Below the pieces are notes generated by a model. It was given only the letters and a program-made list of their open reading frames with translations. It did no database searches and was not told the DNA's origin. The translations under genes were made by a program, and so were the position numbers. Of a stretch of 22,849 nucleotides of DNA, positions 16,535 to 22,849 are shown in pieces (within the stretch, counting starts at the first letter, position 1; the number at the start of each line of letters is the position of its first letter). The stretch lies in IMG/VR virus record IMGVR_UViG_3300000130_000006, positions 14,064 through 36,912 of that record, one strand, 5' to 3'. This stretch comes from a virus.

Positions 16535-18738
16535 AATTGAAAATGTTTCCCATTGAATACGATTCCTTTTTTAGCCTTTACTTTTCCTTGATTAATACTG
16601 ACTCCTTTTTTATCAATGGAAACATCTATTCCACCTTCCTCGTGAGAATTACCTTTGAAGTCTTTTACTACTTCCCATTCACTACCTGGAGTAAATCCAA
16701 AATCAGCACCATCTTTTGCTTTAGGTTTTTGTTTTGCACCTGATACAACATTGGTTAAATAGTTACTAAGCTTTGTATAAAAAATCATATTATTCTTAGT
16801 CATACCTTTGTCAGTGTTGTGTTCCGGTCTTGCTAATAATTGTTGCACTTGACTTAATATTTGGAAATCACTTACTCTTGGATCTTTAAGTGACATCTCT
16901 AATCCCATTGAACCGAACATACTACCAAAAGCATTTTCGTTAATTTCTGTATCTATATCATAACCTGGTGCATTTTCACCTGTAGTATTGATATCAAAGT
17001 TCATCATATAAAAAGCTTTCATAAGATTAGAACGAGAATTACCACCACCATATTTATCATATTCAGCTACTTGTGCTTTGAAATTTGGATTGGCATTAAA
17101 AGTTTGATGATCGATTGGAATCTTCGCTGTGCTTTCAGCTTTGACTTCAGCACTCATTTTGTTCTTCTCGTAGATATCAGTAATCTGTTTGTTCTCTTCT
17201 GTTTGATCTGCTAAATTATCAAACTTATCCATATATTGATTTAAGTCACTTTGTTTTCGTGAACCTTGATAATCTACTTCTTGATAGTAAGTTCTTCCAT
17301 CTTCATCTTCCAGAACAACATACATAGCATATTGACCTTTCACATCAATATCTTTTCCATCATCATCTTTCATATCATTGGAATACAACTTACTTGTTCT
17401 CTTCTTATCAATTTTTCCTTTGTTATCAGCTGCATCAACAACCATATAATCTTTGCCTTGTGCATCAATTTTGTAAGCCATTATAGCACCTTTGTTTCTC
17501 CATTGTCCAGTAGGTATTCCTGACTTATCTCCAACAGGAACTCCATTTGCATAATGTAAATTTTGTAAAGCATTAGGACTTAAATTTTGATAAGTACCAT
17601 TTATCATTTCCATAGCTCCATTTTGAGTTTGAAATAATGATTGTGCTAATTGAGGTCCTAAGTTAATAGCACCTCTTGGCTTGTAAGTGTTATTTTTATC
17701 GTAATCCCATAAACCTAATGTTAAAGTTTCTCCTGCAACTGCTCCAACTCCTTCTATAATCGTACCATCGATAGTTCCTTTTCCTTTCCATTTTTCATCC
17801 CCAAAAACACCATACATTTCTCTATGAGTATCAGAGTTAAATACATCTTGTTTTCTCATTTGTTCTAAAGAAACATGATTATTTGTTTTGTTTAATACCC
17901 ATGTTAAATGTCCACTTTGAGTTTGAACAATCTCTTGTTTATTCGCGCCATTTACTCCACCTGTTCGAGAACCACCACGGTTATTATTACCACGCATTCC
18001 TTTCATCGGATCTCTACTACCGTGAACAGAATATCCTTTCGCAATAGTGTAAGCTAATAATTCTTGATAAACTTCCTTCTGATTCATTTTACTTAAATCT
18101 GACTCTGGATGGTCTATCTCATAGTTACCCATTATTTTAGTATAGTTGGATTCGTTGAATAAGATATCTGCAGGAGTAGCCATTGTTCCGAGATCAAATA
18201 TATCAGAGTCAGGCATTTTCAATTCATTCATCAAACCACCATAAGAAATGTTTCCTCTACCATTTTCATTGTATTCTTTTAATGCATTGGTATCTCTATC
18301 AGAAATTAAATGACCCATTCCTTTTCCCTGTATATCTAATAACTTTTCAAGGTTTACTTTGTTCTCTTTATATTGAGCTACCTCATCAGAGTCCAGTACT
18401 TGATTGGTGTAATCACCTATCATAGATAAACCACCATTAGCCATAAACTTAGCACGAGAACCACCAAAAGCTTTTATCTGTTGGCGTATCTGTCCTTGAA
18501 TAGACTTGCTCTTCATGTTAATCGCTTTCCTATCTCCGACAAGCATCTTGTCAGCTTCAGCTTTAATTCGTTGATAGTATTGCTGTTCTACTAATGCGGC
18601 TTGTTGTTCTTCTTGCTCTTTATCTTTCTTTAGCTGTACGAGTTTACCCATAGTTGCTAAATCATTTTGAGCCGACTCACGTCTTCCAACATTTTGCGTT
18701 AACCCTTGCATTCCTGCACTGCTAATTCCTTCTGACAT
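16531..18738 (-). CDS. Coiled-coil virion protein with C-terminal HEEGG motif
   Basis: This 735 aa protein has a helical, Gln/Glu/Lys-rich N-terminal region (about 15-95). It is followed by IKAFGGSRAKFMANGGLSMI and LEKLLDIQGKGMGHLISDRD segments of the kind I recall from crAss-like virion proteins. The middle is Asn/Asp/Gly-rich and likely beta-structured (about 260-560), and a helical part follows. The C-terminus carries GNSHEEGGIDVSID (696-709), then short strands and the end. No enzyme motif was found. It lies between two peptidoglycan-hydrolase genes, three bases after the amidase gene and overlapping the lysozyme-like gene. A structural or ejected cargo role is therefore the best guess. 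It ends in TGA, showing that TGA is a normal stop here. Confidence 0.55.
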   Translation of the reverse strand: MSEGISSAGMQGLTQNVGRRESAQNDLATMGKLVQLKKDKEQEEQQAALVEQQYYQRIKAEADKMLVGDRKAINMKSKSIQGQIRQQIKAFGGSRAKFMANGGLSMIGDYTNQVLDSDEVAQYKENKVNLEKLLDIQGKGMGHLISDRDTNALKEYNENGRGNISYGGLMNELKMPDSDIFDLGTMATPADILFNESNYTKIMGNYEIDHPESDLSKMNQKEVYQELLAYTIAKGYSVHGSRDPMKGMRGNNNRGGSRTGGVNGANKQEIVQTQSGHLTWVLNKTNNHVSLEQMRKQDVFNSDTHREMYGVFGDEKWKGKGTIDGTIIEGVGAVAGETLTLGLWDYDKNNTYKPRGAINLGPQLAQSLFQTQNGAMEMINGTYQNLSPNALQNLHYANGVPVGDKSGIPTGQWRNKGAIMAYKIDAQGKDYMVVDAADNKGKIDKKRTSKLYSNDMKDDDGKDIDVKGQYAMYVVLEDEDGRTYYQEVDYQGSRKQSDLNQYMDKFDNLADQTEENKQITDIYEKNKMSAEVKAESTAKIPIDHQTFNANPNFKAQVAEYDKYGGGNSRSNLMKAFYMMNFDINTTGENAPGYDIDTEINENAFGSMFGSMGLEMSLKDPRVSDFQILSQVQQLLARPEHNTDKGMTKNNMIFYTKLSNYLTNVVSGAKQKPKAKDGADFGFTPGSEWEVVKDFKGNSHEEGGIDVSIDKKGVSINQGKVKAKKGIVFNGKHFQL

Positions 18739-18741
18739 AGC

Positions 18742-21159
18742 TTATTTTCTATTAAATTCGTTATAATCTATTTCATCTAAAGAGTATGGTTCTTGAGACG
18801 TTCTATTTACTACTTGTTGCATTGGAGTTTCATCTGGGGCAGTATCATCTGGGCCTAATTGAGTATTAGGCGCTCCACCATTTTGAGGTGTAATAGATAA
18901 ATCTCCTTCAATATTTTTTGGTTGCTGACTTCTTCTGTATTCATGATCTCCTTTAAATGCTAAATAACCACCTTTCTTGCTCCATTCTTGTTTCTGTTGA
19001 TTAGGTAAAGCTAACCAACTATTTTGAATGTTCTTTTCATTATCATACTTCTGCTTTCTCTCAGCATATATTTTCTTAGATTCAAAAGCTTGAGCTCTTA
19101 AATAACTTGGTGTTCCGGGAATGGTTCCAGAACCATCGTCTTTAATTCCTGAATTAACACCAGTAAGTTCATACATATATGCTTGTTTCAATCTATGGTT
19201 TGCAGAACCAGGACCATTCTCTTTTTGATATTGAATATCATCAAGCATTTGAGCAAACGCATTAGAAGCTAATTCAGCTCCCGCTTGTCGTTTCGCTGTT
19301 GCCTCTCCGAGCTTAATAGCGTGGTTGTCCTTTGCTTTATCTCTATTAAAGCTATCAATATATTCTAAAGTTTTTCCGTACTTGTCAAAGGCTGATTCTT
19401 TCTTCTGAATATCAAGCAAACCAATATTACTGATACCATCAATCACGTTTTTATTAAGACCAGCTAAAGAACCCATTACTAAGTTTCTGTTTCCACCAGA
19501 TGCTCTAACAATATTTGTGATTCCTAATTGATATGATTCAGAAATTTCCTGTTTCATTTTAGCCTCTTCTTCTGGCTTCAATCCCATATCAGCCATTTTC
19601 TTCAAGTCATTGCTGTATTGAAGTATGGCATTTGAAATTTTATCTTCTCTTAATGGTAGTTCTGTTTTAGCATCACCCATTCCAATAAGACCTAAAGCAC
19701 CTTGACCTAATGCTTCTATTGGTAACTGTACTCCCCAATCTCCAGCTTCATAATCGAATACGTCAGGCTGAATGTTTTCAATAGGCTCATCAAAACGAGC
19801 AAAATCATCTGTTGCTTGCTTGTTTAAAGCGGCAACTTCTATTTCAGTTAAAGGTTTCTTTCCTTGAACTTCATCTTCAATACCTGGTACCTTTGGTATA
19901 TCTTCTATGATAGTTTTACCTTTATCTTCAGGATCGTTTTCTTTTTTGATTACTTCGTTTTCCTTTTCTTTGTCTTTAATGATTTTAACTTCTTCATCAC
20001 GTTTCTCTCTTTCAATAGCTATCTTCTCAATAACTTTTGGGTCCGTAGAAACATCACCTCCAGTTATAATTTTTCTTTGCTCTTGTAGATAAGCTTCTTG
20101 TTTTATACGATTAGCTTCAACTACTTCAGGAGTTAATCCACTTTTCATATCCCAACCAGAATATTTACCCCTATTGGCTAACCATTCCTTTTTAGTTGGA
20201 GTCTTACGTGAGACAGCAGGAAGTTTATCAAGTTCAGCTATTGTTTCTATAGCTTGTTTTCCTTTATCAGATTCAGGTGTGTATTTCTTTTTATTTTTTT
20301 CAGCGGTTACTCGTCTTTGATCATTAATTATATTGGTTAAAGCATTCCCTTTTGTTGCTACATTGTAGCGAGCATCATCATATTCATCTTGTGCTATTTT
20401 TATGTCTGCCACTATACCACCAGTTGCGGGGTCAGTAGCTTCTTGTAATTTAATAGTTTTCTCTCTAAGAGTTTCATTGAGCCTATCATATTCATCAAAG
20501 TGTTTTTGAAAACCTTTTTGAGCTGGAGAGTATTCTTTATCAATAACCTCTTGTTGAATCTTATTCGGGTCTAAGTAAGCAGGATCCAATTTAGCTTTCT
20601 CTGTTTCGCTGATTGGAGTTTCCTTTCTTTTTGGAATATCTTTAAAACCATTTATCTGACTATTGGTTGTTGTGTAATCAGCAGTCTTATATTCTTCTGT
20701 CTTTAAATAGTCTTGGACAAAAGCAGTAGCCACTTCAGCTTCTTTGTGCTTGTTTTTTCCTGCAGCACTATGAGAGATAACATTCTCTATAGGAATCTGA
20801 TAAGACTTAACAAGTGAACCTGTAAGTCGTTTAAGTGCTTCCTCTTGCGCTGGTGTCATAGCTTCCCATTCAGTACCTCCTAAATTTAACCCGGCTATTT
20901 CAATTCCTATCGAACCTTGATTATGCCCTTTGGCGTGTGACATATAATCATTCACATCATTAACTTGATGGATAGAACCATCAGCATTAATTGTAAAATG
21001 AGCTCCAATACCATCTTCTGTCATACGTGTATCAGTTTCTTGGAAACCATATCCAGCTGTACGATGTATGATAATTTTGTCTGTCTTTTTACGTTTACCG
21101 TGAGTAGACATTCTTTTGATGTTGTATTTCTTGATAGCGAGTTCTTCAGGTGTTGCCAT
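18742..21159 (-). CDS. Virion protein with N-terminal N-acetylmuramoyl-L-alanine amidase (Amidase_2/PGRP) domain
   Basis: Residues about 25-155 of 805 form an Amidase_2 (T7-lysozyme-like, peptidoglycan-recognition) domain. It shows IIIHRTA (His32, zinc), IGAHFTINADGSIHQV, GSIGIEIAG, then VISHSAAGKNKHKE with His130 (zinc) and His138. His138 sits eight residues on, where T7 lysozyme has its Cys ligand. Lys135 and Lys137 flank the position of the catalytic lysine. The remaining 650 residues are mostly charged helices (about 200-450, Lys/Glu-rich) and a Gly/Ala/Leu region (about 485-660) typical of virion proteins. The enzyme would cut between MurNAc and the stem peptide. Because it is fused to a large structural region in the late operon, a wall-opening role during entry is more likely than lysis. 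The ATG is chosen for its A-rich leader, 12 bases after the preceding stop. Confidence 0.8.
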   Translation of the reverse strand: MATPEELAIKKYNIKRMSTHGKRKKTDKIIIHRTAGYGFQETDTRMTEDGIGAHFTINADGSIHQVNDVNDYMSHAKGHNQGSIGIEIAGLNLGGTEWEAMTPAQEEALKRLTGSLVKSYQIPIENVISHSAAGKNKHKEAEVATAFVQDYLKTEEYKTADYTTTNSQINGFKDIPKRKETPISETEKAKLDPAYLDPNKIQQEVIDKEYSPAQKGFQKHFDEYDRLNETLREKTIKLQEATDPATGGIVADIKIAQDEYDDARYNVATKGNALTNIINDQRRVTAEKNKKKYTPESDKGKQAIETIAELDKLPAVSRKTPTKKEWLANRGKYSGWDMKSGLTPEVVEANRIKQEAYLQEQRKIITGGDVSTDPKVIEKIAIEREKRDEEVKIIKDKEKENEVIKKENDPEDKGKTIIEDIPKVPGIEDEVQGKKPLTEIEVAALNKQATDDFARFDEPIENIQPDVFDYEAGDWGVQLPIEALGQGALGLIGMGDAKTELPLREDKISNAILQYSNDLKKMADMGLKPEEEAKMKQEISESYQLGITNIVRASGGNRNLVMGSLAGLNKNVIDGISNIGLLDIQKKESAFDKYGKTLEYIDSFNRDKAKDNHAIKLGEATAKRQAGAELASNAFAQMLDDIQYQKENGPGSANHRLKQAYMYELTGVNSGIKDDGSGTIPGTPSYLRAQAFESKKIYAERKQKYDNEKNIQNSWLALPNQQKQEWSKKGGYLAFKGDHEYRRSQQPKNIEGDLSITPQNGGAPNTQLGPDDTAPDETPMQQVVNRTSQEPYSLDEIDYNEFNRK

Positions 21160-21171
21160 AATAGTATGTTT
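21160..21171 (-). promoter_or_regulatory. Start-site leader of the amidase gene, shared with the giant gene
   Basis: The - strand leader AAACATACTATT lies directly before the ATG, with A at -3, -6 and -12 and no Shine-Dalgarno element. The lysozyme-like gene has a related leader (AAACATTTTCAATT, 16535-16548), and the giant gene has AAACATACCCTATT. The repeated AAACAT placed 7-14 bases before the start is probably a translation signal. Since these lie inside one operon, a promoter is less likely. Confidence 0.45.
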
Positions 21172-21939
21172 TTATGAGATTCGTGTATAGCCTAATGATT
21201 GTGATAACATTTTTTGTTCTTGCTCTAATTGTTTTGAAGTAGAGTTATAAAATAATTCCTCTAATCTTTTATTCTTTTCAGCATCTAAATTTCCTTGAGA
21301 AGTTTCATCATTAGAATCCATTAATCTTCCTTTCCATCCGATGTTATCTATAGCACCTGCCCCAGCACCAACAACAGCTCCGATTGCCGCACCCCACGGT
21401 CCAGCGGCCATTCCTATAGAGGCACCACTTGCCGCCATAGATAATATTTTTCCAGTTGCTTCTTTGCTTGAAGTAGGATCTGTACTAAGATTATTGATGA
21501 TACTTGGTGCTTCTTGTAATGCGGATACTCCCATTGTAGCAGCAGTTCCACCTACGCTACCAGCATCACCCATTTTGTCCAAATCTTTAGCATTCTTTTT
21601 ATCCACACGTCCAGCTCTCCTATCATTACGAGCCATTATCTTGTCAGCTCTATCAGGGTTCTTTGTAGCACGCTGAATAGCCTTATTTGTTCTCTTGCTC
21701 TGTTTGTCTATTCGATTGTCAATCTTTCCTTGTGCGTCCTTATAATAGTCTGGTAATTCATCATCAGTAGGTACTCCTTCTTGACCTTCAAATAAAGTTG
21801 GGTCGTAAGGATTCTTTTCCATTTCTTCGAATGGGCTACTTTTAATTCTTTTTTCTTTTTCATTTTCTTCTTGCCAGCTATCCCAATTACTTTTTAGGTT
21901 GTCAATGTAACTTGTAGGTGTATTATCAAATGCGTCCAT
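21172..21939 (-). CDS. Glycine-zipper virion/ejection protein (tentative)
   Basis: This 255 aa protein is charged and helical, with Lys/Arg/Asp-rich stretches at about 70-125 (RTNKAIQRATKNPDRADK and similar). A Gly/Ala-rich hydrophobic region follows at about 125-200, containing AASGASIGMAAGPWGAAIG and AVVGAGAGAIDNIG, with small residues every fourth position as in glycine zippers. The C-terminal 50 residues are again helical and charged, ending in SLGYTRIS. Proteins of this build occur among phage internal and ejection proteins, where the zipper can insert in or assemble at a membrane. No enzyme motif is seen. The start shares one base with the upstream stop. The amidase gene follows after 12 bases. 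The role is inferred from composition and context. Confidence 0.5.
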   Translation of the reverse strand: MDAFDNTPTSYIDNLKSNWDSWQEENEKEKRIKSSPFEEMEKNPYDPTLFEGQEGVPTDDELPDYYKDAQGKIDNRIDKQSKRTNKAIQRATKNPDRADKIMARNDRRAGRVDKKNAKDLDKMGDAGSVGGTAATMGVSALQEAPSIINNLSTDPTSSKEATGKILSMAASGASIGMAAGPWGAAIGAVVGAGAGAIDNIGWKGRLMDSNDETSQGNLDAEKNKRLEELFYNSTSKQLEQEQKMLSQSLGYTRIS

Positions 21940-22849
21940 TATATAGTGCTTTTTCTTAAAAAGACATTTACTGAAAATAAATCAATCTTTTTGTTATTAA
22001 TAGATTCTATCTCTAATTCAAGGTAAGCCCAATGACCTCTTAAATCCACTACTTCATATGGATTCTTTAAAGGAATAGAGTGCATACCCTCTCTTATTCT
22101 ATACGTCATATGATGACCAGGAATAAATCTTTCTTGATCTATAGACGTTTGTACTTTCACATTCTTAACAGCATAGTCTGTACTTAATATCATTTGTATT
22201 GCTTTAAAAATCTTTACGTATTGAGGACTTGCATTACACACGAAACCTATTTTCATTGTGTGTTGCTTTCCGAACAAATTTAGGAATTTTCCGACATTTA
22301 ATTCATGAAGGTCAGGACAGTATCTTCCAACACTTGTTTTTGGCTCATTATAGACTGTATCAGAAACCGTAAAATTCTCTGTAATATCGCACCCATATTG
22401 ATCTCTAACGTATAGAGTGTAAGTAGCATCTAATGGTACGAAGAACTCATTAGAACTCTGCCAATCTCCACTATCTATTTTGTATTCTAATGTTAGAGTA
22501 GAAACAGATTCTATTGTAATCTTAGATTGATTAATTTCATTTGCTTTTATAATACTAAAATCTTCATTTAGAAGTTTAGGTGGCGCTTCAACATCAAATG
22601 AAAAACTATTGTTATTTGCATCAGTTCCATTTAGAGTTGTTGTTATCCCTCTAAGAATTGTATAACCAAATGGATTTTCAGCAATGGTAACTCCTTCAAT
22701 ATCGTTTACTAAAACAGTAGTTTTAATTATTGCTATTACTTTATCACAAGGTTCAGTTGGATGCTCTTCAAAAGTTAGGTTTTCTATTTCTGCAGTAGAC
22801 AATCCACATACTTCATTTGTTATAACTGTGCTAATTCTCCCAAGTATAG
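21939..22849 (-). CDS. Tail/virion protein with Ig-like (SprB-type) segment, N-terminus outside the window
   Basis: The frame is open without a stop from 21939 to the window edge, so the gene continues upstream. The TTG at 22800-22802 is an unlikely start. The visible part is beta-rich. A segment ending TYTLYVRDQYGCDI (about 22385-22430) matches the Y-x-V-x-D-x-x-GC ending of SprB-type Ig-like repeats of Bacteroidetes surface proteins. The C-terminal 120 residues (HTMKIGFVCN, MTYRIREGMHSIPL, DLRGHWAYLELEIES, NVFLRKSTI) resemble the closing domain of crAss-like tail or collar proteins that I recall from memory. It is the first of the six late genes visible here and overlaps the next by one base. 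A structural role in the tail is likely. The exact position in the particle cannot be told. Confidence 0.55.
   Translation of the reverse strand, partial: ILGRISTVITNEVCGLSTAEIENLTFEEHPTEPCDKVIAIIKTTVLVNDIEGVTIAENPFGYTILRGITTTLNGTDANNNSFSFDVEAPPKLLNEDFSIIKANEINQSKITIESVSTLTLEYKIDSGDWQSSNEFFVPLDATYTLYVRDQYGCDITENFTVSDTVYNEPKTSVGRYCPDLHELNVGKFLNLFGKQHTMKIGFVCNASPQYVKIFKAIQMILSTDYAVKNVKVQTSIDQERFIPGHHMTYRIREGMHSIPLKNPYEVVDLRGHWAYLELEIESINNKKIDLFSVNVFLRKSTI

Noticed and set aside
21341-21676. 111-codon + strand frame, Ala/Pro-rich
   Set aside because: It is antisense to the Gly/Ala-rich zipper region; Gly and Ala codons read backwards give Pro, Ala and Ser codons.
22800-22802. TTG as start of the rightmost protein (287 aa version)
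   Set aside because: The frame stays open to the window edge and the visible sequence reads as the middle of a beta-rich protein, so the start is outside the window.
1-22849. Stop-codon recoding (TAG or TGA read as an amino acid), as in some crAss-like phages
   Set aside because: TAG ends the gene at 548 and TGA ends the gene at 16531, each with a downstream gene starting right there; the large genes need no readthrough.
1-22849. tRNA genes, CRISPR arrays, insertion sequences, long direct repeats
   Set aside because: Nothing with a cloverleaf, regular spaced repeats, transposase motifs or inverted ends was seen by eye; a covariance-model scan would be needed to exclude short or degenerate RNA genes.

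Overview
The window looks like part of the genome of a tailed bacteriophage of Bacteroidetes, most likely a crAss-like phage (Crassvirales) of the kind that infects Flavobacteria. Reasons: a low-GC, densely packed genome in two convergent blocks; a giant protein (4112 aa) that carries both an HExxH zincin motif and an RNA polymerase active-site motif (ADHDGD, DxDGD type), the hallmark of the crAss-like virion RNA polymerase; neighbouring large virion-type proteins with an N-acetylmuramoyl-L-alanine amidase domain, a lysozyme/transglycosylase-like domain and the HEEGG and VEVEGGE motifs I associate with these phages; and start sites that lack Shine-Dalgarno sequences but have A-rich upstream positions, as in Flavobacteria. 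TAA, TAG and TGA all end genes, so there is no sign of stop-codon recoding. No tRNA, CRISPR array or insertion sequence was seen.

Left block (1-2751, + strand): about eleven very small, overlapping or abutting genes, read in one direction. Recognisable are the C-terminal part of a CAP (SCP/YkwD) domain protein, a small four-cysteine protein and a protein with a NinB-like pattern. The rest are unknown, including one with a proline-rich tail and two short ORFs of 45-46 codons that fill apparent gaps. This is the kind of region where phages keep host-takeover or accessory genes. It ends at 2826-2860 in a strong intrinsic terminator, preceded by another potential hairpin.

Right block (2859-22849, - strand, transcribed right to left): six large genes with gaps of at most 17 bases, apparently one late operon. 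In transcription order they are a tail/virion protein whose N-terminus lies outside the window, a glycine-zipper protein, an amidase-containing virion protein, a coiled-coil virion protein, a lysozyme-like virion protein, and the 4112 aa zincin/RNA polymerase protein. Read together, they look like the entry cargo of the particle. Two different peptidoglycan hydrolases would open the wall, Gly/Ala-rich amphipathic segments could help cross membranes, and the virion-packaged RNA polymerase would enter the cell with the DNA to transcribe the first genes. The order of injection and any processing of the giant protein are inference.

The most notable item is the giant gene: it takes up 54% of the window and joins on one chain what I recall as a separate RNA polymerase protein of roughly 2,200 residues in Cellulophaga phage phi14:2.
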